64,000 nt of DNA from Terriglobales bacterium (GTDB lineage Bacteria > Acidobacteriota > Terriglobia > Terriglobales > Acidobacteriaceae), in NCBI GenBank assembly GCA_025936825.1, contig JAICSO010000006.1, positions 149,142-213,141 of the forward strand, given 5' to 3'. Numbering within the stretch: position 1 is the stretch's first letter; every line of letters begins with the position of its first letter. The translations under genes were made by a program, and so were the position numbers. Below are positions 44,268-53,536 of this stretch, in pieces. Under the pieces are notes generated by a model. That model made no database searches. It was not told the DNA's origin and saw only the letters and a list, made by a program, of their open reading frames with translations.

Positions 44268-46685
44268 ATGTCCCCCCTTGAGTCCTGTGGCAGTGACGCA
44301 CCCGAGGCGAGCGCCCCAACGGGTGCTCCTAATTTTTCTTGGCGAACGCTTCTATCCCTCTCATTCTTCAGCCTGCTTTTAGCTGCACAACCATCAGCTG
44401 CACAGTACACCTGGCAAAACGTCCGCATGGTTGCGGGCGGATTCATCACCGGGATCGTGTATCACCCCAACGTTCAGAATTTGGTCTACGCCCGGACCGA
44501 TATTGGCGGGTTGTACCGCAGCACGGATGGAGGAAGCAACTGGAAGCCGCTGCTCGACTGGGTGAACTGGTCGAATTGGGGCTACTCGGGCGTGCTGTCG
44601 GTGGCGCTCGATCCTAACAATCCGAACGCTGTGTATGCCGCGGTCGGCGGATATACCAATTCATGGGATCCGAACAATGGCGCCATTCTCAAGAGCACCG
44701 ACCAGGGCAACACCTGGACGGTAGCTCCACTTCCGTTCAAGATCGGTGGCAACATGCCTGGCCGCGGCAATGGCGAGCGCCTCGCCGTCGATCCCAATAA
44801 CAGCAACATCATTTATTACGGCGCTACTGGAGATACTACGGGCACCTTCGGACTCTGGAAGAGCACTAACGGCGGCAGCTCCTGGTCACAAGTGACGAGT
44901 TTCACCGCGATTGGCGATTGGGTGGAAGACCCTTCAGATTCAAATGGCTATCTCAGCGCTAAGCAAGGCATCTGGTGGGTGATCTTCGATCCGCGCACGG
45001 TTGTGAGCGGTGTGACCCAGAACATCTACGTTGGTGTGGCGACCAAGAATGCGCCTCGAATCTATCGCAGCAGTGACGGCGGTTCCACCTGGACGGCGCT
45101 AGCTGGACAACCGCTAACCGAATGCGGCGGAACCGGACTCCTGCCAACCAAAGCAGCGATCGAGCCGGTCAGTGGCACCATGTACGTGACTTACGGCATG
45201 AAATCGGGTCCCTACGATGATGGGAAGGGCGAAGTCTGGAAGTACAACATTGGGAGCAGCGTTTGGACCAACATCAACCCTGTGGTTAACGACTGTCAGC
45301 CGCCTGGGTCGGGAAACATTACCTACGGCTTCAATGGCCTCTCCATAAGTAAATCCAATCCAAACGTCATCATGGTGACCGGGCATAGCTCCTGGTGGCC
45401 TGACACTTACATCTACCGCAGCACCAATGGCGGCGCGACCTGGACTAATATCTGGCACTGGACGCGCTATCCGAGCATTGCTTACGAGATCGTCTATCCA
45501 CAGGACATCACGATGTCGCCCTGGCTCAAGTTCCCAGCAGCGCCGGTATGTGCCGGCAGCGGCGGCGGCAGGCCCGGACCGAACGAAAATCCCAAAATCG
45601 GGTGGATGACGGCGGCGCTGGCTATAGATCCGTTTAACACGAATAACTTCCTATATGGCACCGGTGCGACACTGTTCGGCACTACTGACGCAAACTTGTG
45701 GGATGACGGCAGCACCAGTACGCCATTCCATATTTCGGTCAAGGCCAACGGGATAGAGGAAACGTCTATCACCGACTTGGCTGTCCCACCCTCGGGACCA
45801 CAGTTGTTGAGCGGAGTCGGTGATATTCGCGGCTTCTATCACACCAATGTGACGACCGTGCCGTCAACGCAATATCAGGTGCTCACGTCAACCAACTCGC
45901 TCGATTTTGCGCAGAACGCCCCGGCAAAAGTGGTGCGCGCGGGCAACGGCGACAATAGCAATTGCGAAAAGAGCTTTGCTTATTCCACCGACGGCGGACA
46001 AACCTGGAAAATCGGCGGAGCTCAGCCGACCGGCGTCACCGGCAGCAATAACGACTCAATCGCCATCTCTGCGGACGGCTCTCGTGTCATCTGGGCTCCC
46101 AACGGAACCACAGCCGCATACACTTCAACCAACTGGACCGCTGCCAGCCCTACCTGGACCGTCGTTACTGGACTCCCGGCGCAGGCCAAAATCCGTGCGG
46201 ATCGTGTGACCGCCAACAAGTGGTACGGTTTCGCCAACGGTGTGTTTTACGTGAGTACTAACGGCACGAGCTTCACGGCAACGCTGAGTTCCGGCTTTCC
46301 TGCGTCCGCAAAGATCGTCACCGTCTACAACAAAGCCAACGACGTGTGGCTGGTCAGCCCTGACTCAAGTACGGGTGGCGTATGGCACTCCACAAACGGT
46401 GGCGCCAGCTTTACCAAGCTGACGAACGTCGTCTTGGCCGATGGAATCGGTTTTGGGGCTCCGGGCAGCGGACAAACCTATCCCGCGATCTACCTCGCAG
46501 GCGAAGTCGGGTCCACGCGAGGGTTCTATCGTTCCACTGACGGTGGCGCCAGCTGGATCCAGATCAACGACACCAACCATCAATGGTACTACTCCGGTTT
46601 CGTCATCACCGGCGATCCGAATCGCTACGGTCGCGTCTATATCGGAACCAACGGACGCGGAATTATCTACGGAGACGGCCCATAG
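44268..46685 (+). CDS. GH74-like xyloglucanase, secreted
   Basis: This protein has 805 residues from ATG 44268, chosen for AAGGAG seven bases upstream. A membrane-spanning signal (LLSLSFFSLLLAAQPSAAQ, cut near residue 47) leads to QYTWQNVRMVAGGFITGIVYHP, which begins a GH74 tandem beta-propeller. YARTDIGGLYRSTDGG carries the conserved Asp used as catalytic base in GH74 enzymes. BNR/Asp-box-like repeats (STDGGSNW, STDQGNTW, STNGGSSW) recur through the protein. GH74 enzymes are inverting endo-xyloglucanases. The second catalytic Asp was not placed with certainty. Confidence 0.9.
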   Translation: MSPLESCGSDAPEASAPTGAPNFSWRTLLSLSFFSLLLAAQPSAAQYTWQNVRMVAGGFITGIVYHPNVQNLVYARTDIGGLYRSTDGGSNWKPLLDWVNWSNWGYSGVLSVALDPNNPNAVYAAVGGYTNSWDPNNGAILKSTDQGNTWTVAPLPFKIGGNMPGRGNGERLAVDPNNSNIIYYGATGDTTGTFGLWKSTNGGSSWSQVTSFTAIGDWVEDPSDSNGYLSAKQGIWWVIFDPRTVVSGVTQNIYVGVATKNAPRIYRSSDGGSTWTALAGQPLTECGGTGLLPTKAAIEPVSGTMYVTYGMKSGPYDDGKGEVWKYNIGSSVWTNINPVVNDCQPPGSGNITYGFNGLSISKSNPNVIMVTGHSSWWPDTYIYRSTNGGATWTNIWHWTRYPSIAYEIVYPQDITMSPWLKFPAAPVCAGSGGGRPGPNENPKIGWMTAALAIDPFNTNNFLYGTGATLFGTTDANLWDDGSTSTPFHISVKANGIEETSITDLAVPPSGPQLLSGVGDIRGFYHTNVTTVPSTQYQVLTSTNSLDFAQNAPAKVVRAGNGDNSNCEKSFAYSTDGGQTWKIGGAQPTGVTGSNNDSIAISADGSRVIWAPNGTTAAYTSTNWTAASPTWTVVTGLPAQAKIRADRVTANKWYGFANGVFYVSTNGTSFTATLSSGFPASAKIVTVYNKANDVWLVSPDSSTGGVWHSTNGGASFTKLTNVVLADGIGFGAPGSGQTYPAIYLAGEVGSTRGFYRSTDGGASWIQINDTNHQWYYSGFVITGDPNRYGRVYIGTNGRGIIYGDGP

Positions 46686-46695
46686 ACCTTCAATT

Positions 46696-46730
46696 GGCGG
46701 GGCGGCTAAGCTGCCCGCCGTTCTGCTTTT
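46696..46730 (+). terminator. Intrinsic terminator after the GH74 gene
   Basis: GGCGGGG and GCCCGCC flank a short loop (46696-46719), 11 nt after the stop, followed by TTCTGCTTTT. Stem and T-rich tail fit rho-independent termination. Confidence 0.7.
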
Positions 46731-46891
46731 CATCTATTTAAGGAAGTCGAGCGTTCTCGTAGGCCGTCTATCGGCATCAGGGCTAAAAACGCTCTAGGGA
46801 GGGAACATTCGACATTTGGAGCAAGGCATTTCCGAGTCATGGAACCAAGTATCGCAAGGAGGCGGTCGCCTAGACGCGACCGGTAAAAGGA

Positions 46892-48292
46892 ATGAGCAAA
46901 AACGCAGAACGGAGTCCCTCAACTGTCGCAAATCACAAAACCGAATGGCTAGTATTTTTATTAGTAGTTCTGATCGGTCTGTACAGTAAGCAACTCCATG
47001 CAGCAAATGCTACCGTCACTGTAGATTACAACCAGCGGAAGCAAACAATCGCGGGATTTGGCGCCTCCATTACCTGGGTGGCTTCGGACCTTCCCAATTT
47101 TTCTTCAGCAAATCAAACTGCGATTCTGAATACCCTGTATTCAACAACATCGCCAAGCGCCGGGTTGAGCATTATCCGGGCCGGTTCCATGCTCTGCGAA
47201 TTCAATCCTTCTCCAGGAACCTATAACTGGAATGCTCCGTTAATTCAAGGCGAAATCTCGTGGATGAATCGTGTGAAAACCACCTATGGGGTGAACCAGT
47301 TCCTGGTCACCACCTGGACGCCACCGTCCTTCATGAAAGACAACAACTCCTGCTCAAACGGCGGCTCCGTGCTGACCCAGTACTATCCAGATCTCGCAAA
47401 CACGTCAGTGCTGTGGCTGCAGAATGCTAAGACGGCGCTTGGTCAGGAGATTAACGTTTGGAGTGTGCAGAACGAGCCCGCAAATAGCACCAGTTATGAC
47501 AGCGCGATCTGGACTCCGGCACAATTCGACGCCTACGTGACTGGCTATCTCAAGTCTGCGCTTGTGAATGCGAACCTGACCTCAAAGATCATGGCGCCGG
47601 AGCCAGCCTGCTGGGGTGGCAATTCCTATTTCGACAGCAACTGGGGTTTCCCGCTGCTGCAAAACAATTCCGCCATGCAAGCCGATCTGGATATTCTTGG
47701 CACGCATGATTATTGTGCGAACAGTAATTTAGACGCTCCATCGCAGGCGGCTATACAGTACAACAAACCGATCTGGGAAACTGAGGTTTACTTCGGCAGA
47801 AACTATACTGCAACCATTTCCGATGGATTGGGGGTTGCCAACTCGATCTATCTCGCGCTCAACAAAGGCAACTTCAATGCCTGGTTCTACTGGTGGACGA
47901 TGGATTACACCACCGGGAACGGTGGGCTGCTCTCTTACAGCAACACGGCTTGGACCTACCAGGTTCCAAAGCGCGCATATGCGCTGGGACAGTTCAGCCG
48001 CTTCATTCGGCCCGGATCAACCGTACTGGCGTCAACTTCCAGTAGCTCCAGCTTACAGGCGACCGCAGTGAGTCCCACCAGCGGAAACGTCGCGCTGGTT
48101 TTAACAAATAGTTCGAAGCAATCCATTACCGCGACAGTTACCCTCTCGAACCTGTCGTCGCCTCCAACGGCCTTGACTCCGTTCCGCACGTCCGGAACTG
48201 AGAACCAGGTTCAACTCAGCCCGGTTTCGGTCACCGGGGGGACATTCACGATAACCATTCCCGCGCAATCAATTGTTACTCTGGTTGGATAG
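46892..48292 (+). CDS. GH30 glycoside hydrolase, xylanase-like, secreted
   Basis: This 466-residue protein is different from the GH30 at 37328. A signal peptide (WLVFLLVVLIGLYSKQLHA) precedes GFGASITWVASDLPNF, the GH30 entrance strand. The acid/base Glu sits in INVWSVQNEP and the nucleophile Glu in KPIWETEVY. WFYWWTMDYTTGNGGLL and GQFSRFIRPGS before the C-terminal beta domain are typical of the bacterial glucuronoxylanase/xylanase branch (subfamily 8 or relatives). The Arg that binds methylglucuronic acid could not be confirmed, so the substrate may be plain xylan. It lies beside the GH74 gene, which suggests co-use on hemicellulose. Confidence 0.88.
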   Translation: MSKNAERSPSTVANHKTEWLVFLLVVLIGLYSKQLHAANATVTVDYNQRKQTIAGFGASITWVASDLPNFSSANQTAILNTLYSTTSPSAGLSIIRAGSMLCEFNPSPGTYNWNAPLIQGEISWMNRVKTTYGVNQFLVTTWTPPSFMKDNNSCSNGGSVLTQYYPDLANTSVLWLQNAKTALGQEINVWSVQNEPANSTSYDSAIWTPAQFDAYVTGYLKSALVNANLTSKIMAPEPACWGGNSYFDSNWGFPLLQNNSAMQADLDILGTHDYCANSNLDAPSQAAIQYNKPIWETEVYFGRNYTATISDGLGVANSIYLALNKGNFNAWFYWWTMDYTTGNGGLLSYSNTAWTYQVPKRAYALGQFSRFIRPGSTVLASTSSSSSLQATAVSPTSGNVALVLTNSSKQSITATVTLSNLSSPPTALTPFRTSGTENQVQLSPVSVTGGTFTITIPAQSIVTLVG

Positions 48293-48313
48293 TGTAAGGG
48301 CAAATCGCCGGAC

Positions 48314-48338
48314 GACGATCGCCGGTCAAGCGATCGTC
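48314..48338 (+). terminator. Hairpin after the GH30 gene
   Basis: GACGATCGC (48314-48322) pairs perfectly with GCGATCGTC (48330-48338) across a 7-nt loop, 21 nt after the stop. The T-rich tail is weak (TTAATTGTTTT further on). Confidence 0.6.
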
Positions 48339-48560
48339 ATCCAGCTTAATTGTTTTACAAACAGTCTCGTTGGCCGCCCCGTATCTGCCCGCACGTCGGG
48401 CATCGCTCGATCCGACGCAAGCTCTCAGATAGGATTGACTTCAGCAGTGGTGCCTTCGCCTCGGATCTGGAACTGGCGTGTCGGCGCAAAAAGCTTCTAG
48501 CCTGCAAGCATCCGTAATACCGGCTATTTACGATTCGATCGAGCCTCCTGCTGTATCGTT

Positions 48561-48590
48561 GGCGGATGACGGGCTACTCGGAATTGACCG
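48561..48590. repeat. Interspersed element copy G, overlapping the VOC gene end
   Basis: GGCGGATGACGGGCTACTCGGAATTGACC resembles the left end of the family (consensus GGATNACGGGCAAACCGGAAGT). The last codons and stop of the VOC gene fall inside it. Confidence 0.45.
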
Positions 48591-48933
48591 GGAGCTGCAC
48601 AACGCAGAAAAGGTTCCCGTCGGGGTCCTCTAGGACAACAAAGTCTGAACCGGGGCGATACCTCCATGGGTAGCGCCGCGCCCCAAGTTGCAGCAATCGG
48701 TTTACTTCTTCGTCCTGCCTCTCGGTATAAAGGTCCAAGTGAATCCAACTCCGTCGTGCCGCGCGCGTCTGCCTGGCCTGAAAGGATAAATTCGGCCCTT
48801 TTCCATCCGGATCGCGCAAAACGACCCATCCACCTTCTGCGGGTCGCCGGGGGACGTAACCAAGGGCGTTTTGCCAGAACGCAACCATTCGGTCAAATTC
48901 GTGGCAATGGATGACGATGGAACCGATTCTCAC
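48574..48933 (-). CDS. VOC-fold (glyoxalase/bleomycin-resistance-like) protein
   Basis: This 119-residue protein uses a GTG start at 48933. Two beta-alpha-beta-beta-beta modules are visible: IVIHCHEFDRMVAFWQNALGY at the start and WIHLDLYTERQ...DPDGNLFCVVQ at the end. Members bind a metal and include glyoxalases, dioxygenases and antibiotic-binding proteins. The first His and final Glu-type positions do not identify the reaction. It lies downstream of the MarR gene on the same strand, separated by 168 bp. Substrate unknown. Confidence 0.8.
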   Translation of the reverse strand: MRIGSIVIHCHEFDRMVAFWQNALGYVPRRPAEGGWVVLRDPDGKGPNLSFQARQTRAARRSWIHLDLYTERQDEEVNRLLQLGARRYPWRYRPGSDFVVLEDPDGNLFCVVQLPVNSE

Positions 48934-49101
48934 GCTGTCACCAACAAACTAATGATAGCCGTTGTTCACAGTCGCTATCATTCAGTGTCCCAAACGAGGA
49001 CGTTGAAATCCGTGGTGAGCGCTATGGCGATTATCACGAATGGCGATCCTCTCAGCTTCCGAGTTGCCGACGATCCGCCCGAATGGACGAAGGCAGCGGT
49101 T

Positions 49102-49542
49102 CTAGAAGTCCAATTCGGCGATCAATTTCAGAAGCCGTACAAGTGTTGCGCGTTCATCCGAGGTTAATTGATGAACGACATTCTCATCGGCGGCCACCCG
49201 GGCCTTGATTAACCGTTCCCTATACCGGTTGCCTTTGGGAGTCAGCTGGACGTGAATTGCCCTTCCCGATTTTGCCTTTCGCTCCGAAACAAGTCCTTCG
49301 TGAGCCATGGTCTTGATCGCCCGGTGTACAACAGTTCGGTCGAAGCCTAAAAGCATGGCGATCTGATTCTGATTCAGCGTAGCGCCCCCTCGAAGCGTCG
49401 AGAGGATAAAGCCGCGAGTCGCAGAACACCCAGTTTTTCGTTCCAGCCTCTTGCCTACCGAAAAATAGGCCGCAGCGATATGGGCCAAGACGGAATCTTC
49501 TAGTATGTCTTCAGGAACCTCCTGCCTAGGAATCATGTTCAT
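49102..49542 (-). CDS. MarR-family transcriptional regulator
   Basis: This protein has 146 residues from ATG 49542, which overlaps the nitroreductase stop by ATGA; a longer frame to 49578 would overlap by 40 bp. The winged helix-turn-helix core reads LNQNQIAMLLGFDRTVVHRAIKTMAHEGLVSER, followed by the wing (KSGRAIHVQLTPKG) and a C-terminal dimer helix. MarR proteins repress nearby genes and respond to phenolic or oxidative ligands. The partner target is probably the coupled nitroreductase operon. Confidence 0.9.
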   Translation of the reverse strand: MNMIPRQEVPEDILEDSVLAHIAAAYFSVGKRLERKTGCSATRGFILSTLRGGATLNQNQIAMLLGFDRTVVHRAIKTMAHEGLVSERKAKSGRAIHVQLTPKGNRYRERLIKARVAADENVVHQLTSDERATLVRLLKLIAELDF

Positions 49543-50252
49543 AGGATTCTTAGCGTCGCATCGAGAGGTCTGCGCCATTGGGGCGGTTCAACGTAGGTCT
49601 GCGATTTCTTTCCCATGGCAATCACCATCACAACTTCATGATAACGGGCGGACAAGCCGAGATACTTCGAAAGCCTGCGGCCGTCGAAGCCTTCCATGGG
49701 GCAGGTGTTGATGCCCAGTGCTTCGGCAGCGATCATCAGATTCTCGCAGGCCAGCGATGTACTCTTGGTTGCCCATTTGAACAAATCCCGGCGCGATGTG
49801 GGCGGCATTCCCATCATCTTCCAAAGATTCAGCAGCCAGAACAATCCCCCTTTTATCGCGCCAAAGATACCGAATGGCCCGTTCATGAACAGGATCCGGC
49901 CGATCTTTGCTGTCCGCTCGTAGTCGCGGATCTTCGCTTCACTGAACTCACTCCTGCTGCGCATCCATTCCAGTTGGCCCTGTGACGTTGCGGCCAGCGA
50001 ACCGATGTCTGCGACTACCACTAGTAGCGCCGACGCGGTTTTCGCGGGCATCTGCCCCATGCAAAGTCTCGCCACGGCCGTGCGCTCTTCTGCAGTCTCT
50101 ATCCAATAAAACCGATACGGCTGGCTGTTGAAGCTGGAGGGAGCATGACGGGCTGCGTTGAGCATTTGCTCGCGTATTCCCTCGGAGATTTCGACCGGGT
50201 CAAAGACTTTAACCGCTCTTCTTCTGAAGATCGCTTCCAGGACCTCGTTCAT
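49539..50252 (-). CDS. Nitroreductase family protein
   Basis: This is a 237-residue protein. FRRRAVKVFDP at the N-terminus and HAPSSFNSQPYRF are the FMN-binding start of nitroreductase-fold enzymes. LACENLMIAAEALGINTCPMEGF and VMVIAMGKK are the usual C-terminal motifs. Such flavoproteins reduce nitro compounds, quinones or enoates with NAD(P)H. It is translationally coupled to the MarR regulator, a common arrangement for inducible detoxification. Confidence 0.9.
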   Translation of the reverse strand: MNEVLEAIFRRRAVKVFDPVEISEGIREQMLNAARHAPSSFNSQPYRFYWIETAEERTAVARLCMGQMPAKTASALLVVVADIGSLAATSQGQLEWMRSRSEFSEAKIRDYERTAKIGRILFMNGPFGIFGAIKGGLFWLLNLWKMMGMPPTSRRDLFKWATKSTSLACENLMIAAEALGINTCPMEGFDGRRLSKYLGLSARYHEVVMVIAMGKKSQTYVEPPQWRRPLDATLRIL

Positions 50253-50339
50253 GTCCGCCCCATCTATGTTGCTATTACAGCATAGGAATGTTGCAAACGC
50301 AACATCTTGGACTACAAAGAAATGCTCGCGATTCTTCCT

Positions 50340-50394
50340 GGATCACGGGCAAACAGGAAGTGAGCGCTAGTCTCCGGATTGCCGACCATCCAGC
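50340..50394. repeat. Interspersed element copy B
   Basis: GGATCACGGGCAAACAGGAAGT, then a diverged centre, then GGATTGCCGACCATCCAGC. Left and right ends are the best-preserved in the family. It lies between the nitroreductase gene and the kinase gene. Confidence 0.6.
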
Positions 50395-50443
50395 AAGGAA
50401 CGGCAGAAGATTGTGATGGAAGAATCGGAGTGGGGGGAAAGCA

Positions 50444-53110
50444 CTACTGCACGTTGTCAATGATTCCGATGTTTTCCTGAAGGACCTGATGCGTTTGAAA
50501 GGCGATGTGAAGACCATCGGGAGAAACATCAAACTGGCTCCAGGTCCTCGAGTGTAGGTAGTTTGGACTGTAAAGAAGAGGGAGCGTGCCCGCGATCTGC
50601 AAAAGCCCTGAGCCGTCCCACCTCACCTTCCAAACTTCTGCGGTAAGGTCGGCTCTGGCTTTTTCAACGAAAATTTCACCCTTCGCATCCACGGCGAACC
50701 AGCACGCCCAACCGCTAAAAACCTGCCGCGGCGCTGCTTTGAAATCATTGACCCAAATTCCGGCCTCGGGATCATTTTCCCGCGAAGGGCTAACCAGATA
50801 AGCAACAGATCTCCCGTCCGGAGACCAGCGGAATAACCAGGCACCCTGTGGTACTTTGCCGAGCGTCTGCTCCTTTCCGTCTCGCGGATCGTAGGATCGA
50901 ACCTCGCCGCTATCTTTTTGATAGAGCAACCGGCCGTCTCTGCCTACATCAGGGACACCGAAGCTCCCCCCGGTAATCGTTTGCGGGGCCCCTCCTGAAA
51001 TCGCGACACTACGATAATCATAATTTTGGTCCTGGACTATTGAACGAGGTCCTCCATCACCGAATGAGAGATACACGATGTGGAGCCCATCGGGCGACCA
51101 GCGTGGAAAAATGTTTATGCGGGAATCCATTACTAGTTGCATCGCATTCGACCCGTTAGCGTCCGCCATGCCAATGCTTTCGTGTTCCACTCCCTTGAGG
51201 TTCGTAAAAAACGCAAGATGACTGCCATCAGCTGAATACGCTGGCCCGAATTCGTTACGCGCAGGATCACTCGTGAGGACTTTTATCGCCGGTTCTCCTG
51301 CTTTGGGCTGTGTGTTGAATTGCGAGAGGCCTATGTTCAGCCGCATTGTGGCAAAAACGAGACGTTTGCCATCACTGGAGACATCCAGTTCGCTATCATC
51401 GCCCGCGCCCGCTGTGATCTGCCGCAGCCCACTTCCGTCCGCGCCTATTTTCCAGATATTTAGTGTGCCGCCCCGGCTCGATGCGAAATAGATGAAGCGG
51501 CTGTCGGGCGACCAGGCTGGCGAAAGCGTTGTCGCGTTATACTCTGTGAGTTGTCGTATCTTCCCGGTGCTAATATCTGCAACGCCAAGTTTGCCAGTGG
51601 GTCCTCCCATAATTGGTCGAACTGCCATTGCGATCATCTTGCCGTCCGGAGACATGCGTAATTCGGTTGGGACCTCACCTTGTTCCATGTGCACCAGCAA
51701 GCGGGGGTTTTCGCCGGAGTTGCCGCATACCCAAATCTGGTCATGCGCATAGTTCGCGTAAATGAGCGAATGTCCATCGGACGTCCATGCCGGATCTGTC
51801 GCATTGAGGATCACCTTGCGCGGCGAGCCCCCAAGCGCTGCGATCTCCCATACGTCAAAGATCCCGAACTCATTGAGTTGCGCGTAGGCCAGCGTGCTCC
51901 CGTCCGGCGACCACATCGGTCGAGATTTCATGGCGGCATCATGCGTGATCTGCACAGGCTCACCGCCATGCACGAGGCCAACATAGATGTTGTAGTGTCC
52001 ATCCCGATTGGAAATGAAAGCGACTGATCTTCCGTCAAATGACAGGGCGGGCTGCGCCTGCACACCCGCAAAACTCGTGACCGCGCTGAAATGCATCACG
52101 GGGGCTGAACTGGATCGCGTAATCCACCACGCAGCAAAGCCAACAAGTGCAGCGCCGACTATGAATCCCCCAACCCAGCCAATGAAGGAGAATCTGCGCG
52201 ACCCTTTAATCTCGGTTTTTGCGGTGTCTTCATCATCAGCTTCGCCCTTGCCCGATAGCACTTCTTCGATCGTAATTCGCGCGTCCCCGATGGCTTGAAG
52301 CCGCTGCTTCGAGTTTTTCCTTAAGCAACGCTGCAATAGCGCCCGGACCGCTTTTGGCGTGTTGGCAGGCAGCAGGTTCCAATTGGGTTCGGTCTTGATG
52401 ATTTCGGCAAGAGTATCGGTCACACTCTCGCCGCTGAATGCCATTTTGCCTGTGAGCATCTCGAACAGCACGCAGCCGAAAGACCATATGTCGGACCGGC
52501 GATCTAGCAATCGTCCCTTCGCCTGCTCGGGAGACATGTAGGCTGCAGTGCCGAGGATCACTCCAACCTGCGTCGCCATGTGTGTGAAAGTCGGCGAACT
52601 CGATATGTCAGTGTTTACGCCAACGCTATCGAGTGCTTTCGCTAAACCGAAATCAAGAAGTTTGACCGAGCCATCAGCAGTGAGCTTTATATTCGCCGGC
52701 TTAATATCGCGATGAACCAGCCCCTGCTCATGCGCATATTCGAGAGCATTGCAAATCTCTTTCGCAACCGTCAGAGCTTCTTCGAGCGGCAAGGGATGGG
52801 CGACTATGCGGTCCGCCAAAGTTGGGCCTTCCACCAGTTCCATCACCAGTCCGGGTTTCGTGGAATCTTCGAAGCCGTAAATGGAGGCGATGTTGGGATG
52901 GTTGAGCGCGGCCAATACCTTAGCTTCGCGTTGAAAGCGATCTAATTTTTCCGGATCTCTTGCGACATCGGACGGCAGAACTTTGATTGCAACTGAGCGG
53001 CCGAGCTTGGAATCCCGCGCGCGATAGACCTCGCCCATTCCGCCCGCACCCAGCGGCGAGATGATCTCATATGGCCCAAGTCGCGTTCCCGGCGCAAGAC
53101 CCAATCCCAC
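50444..53110 (-). CDS. Membrane Ser/Thr protein kinase with PD40 beta-propeller
   Basis: This is an 888-residue protein. Kinase domain at about 13-275: GAGGMGEVYR glycine loop, catalytic Lys43 (VAIK), HRDIKPAN with Asp135, DFGLA at 153-157 and MSPEQ. All catalytic residues are present. One membrane helix near 310-330 (GGFIVGAALVGFAAWWI). The extracytoplasmic part of about 550 residues is a PD40/TolB-type propeller (SFDGRSVAFISNRDG, WSPDGSTLAY, WSPDSRFIYF repeats). The propeller probably senses an extracellular or periplasmic ligand and the kinase signals inward. Start is GTG 53110. Confidence 0.92.
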   Translation of the reverse strand: MGLGLAPGTRLGPYEIISPLGAGGMGEVYRARDSKLGRSVAIKVLPSDVARDPEKLDRFQREAKVLAALNHPNIASIYGFEDSTKPGLVMELVEGPTLADRIVAHPLPLEEALTVAKEICNALEYAHEQGLVHRDIKPANIKLTADGSVKLLDFGLAKALDSVGVNTDISSSPTFTHMATQVGVILGTAAYMSPEQAKGRLLDRRSDIWSFGCVLFEMLTGKMAFSGESVTDTLAEIIKTEPNWNLLPANTPKAVRALLQRCLRKNSKQRLQAIGDARITIEEVLSGKGEADDEDTAKTEIKGSRRFSFIGWVGGFIVGAALVGFAAWWITRSSSAPVMHFSAVTSFAGVQAQPALSFDGRSVAFISNRDGHYNIYVGLVHGGEPVQITHDAAMKSRPMWSPDGSTLAYAQLNEFGIFDVWEIAALGGSPRKVILNATDPAWTSDGHSLIYANYAHDQIWVCGNSGENPRLLVHMEQGEVPTELRMSPDGKMIAMAVRPIMGGPTGKLGVADISTGKIRQLTEYNATTLSPAWSPDSRFIYFASSRGGTLNIWKIGADGSGLRQITAGAGDDSELDVSSDGKRLVFATMRLNIGLSQFNTQPKAGEPAIKVLTSDPARNEFGPAYSADGSHLAFFTNLKGVEHESIGMADANGSNAMQLVMDSRINIFPRWSPDGLHIVYLSFGDGGPRSIVQDQNYDYRSVAISGGAPQTITGGSFGVPDVGRDGRLLYQKDSGEVRSYDPRDGKEQTLGKVPQGAWLFRWSPDGRSVAYLVSPSRENDPEAGIWVNDFKAAPRQVFSGWACWFAVDAKGEIFVEKARADLTAEVWKVRWDGSGLLQIAGTLPLLYSPNYLHSRTWSQFDVSPDGLHIAFQTHQVLQENIGIIDNVQ

Positions 53111-53194
53111 TCTCCTCAGAAGAGTTGCTGAATTGTAACAGTGCTAAGACCAACTGCGGTGATAGTCCTGCATGGCGCAGACACCGAGTTTCCT

Positions 53195-53251
53195 GGCGGA
53201 TGACGGGCAATTCGGACGTCAACTTCTCAATTGCCGACTATACAGCCAGAG
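53195..53251. repeat. Interspersed element copy C
   Basis: GGCGGATGACGGGCAATTCGGACGTCAACTTCTCAATTGCCGACTATACAG keeps the left end, the internal GTCAACTT core and the right end AATTGCCGAC of the family. Confidence 0.65.
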
Positions 53252-53381
53252 TCTCTCTCCGCTGCGACTGCGAGGTTTCAAGTTGCCATACTACGTATCA
53301 GATGTGGATTGATTCGGCCCGCAGATATTTTCATAGCCAAATCATTGTCGGCGGGGTTTTGCTGGGATTTGATTGTCGAAT

Positions 53382-53419
53382 AGTGCCTACCCTCAGTTAG
53401 AGTGCGTACCCTCAGTTAA
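53382..53419. repeat. Tandem 19-bp repeat upstream of the secreted propeller gene
   Basis: AGTGCCTACCCTCAGTTAG (53382-53400) is followed at once by AGTGCGTACCCTCAGTTAA (53401-53419), two mismatches. The TACCCTCAGTTA core could be an operator read by a regulator on one face of the helix (about two turns apart). Confidence 0.65.
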
Positions 53420-53536
53420 TGTCCAGGGTTCCGAGTCGGTGAGAACCCATCAAAGGGCTCGGTCTAGCCGTCAGCAGTATGACTGTATGGCAACTGTTCA
53501 AGAATAAGTTGCGGAGCCGAAGGGACCAGACACATA

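Larger units (their letters stand above)
53111..53536. other. Divergent intergenic region between kinase and secreted propeller gene
   Basis: This 426-bp region holds no gene. It contains a copy of the interspersed element (53195-53251) and a 19-bp tandem repeat (53382-53419), listed separately. No sigma54-type or clear sigma70-type promoter stands out. Confidence 0.5.
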
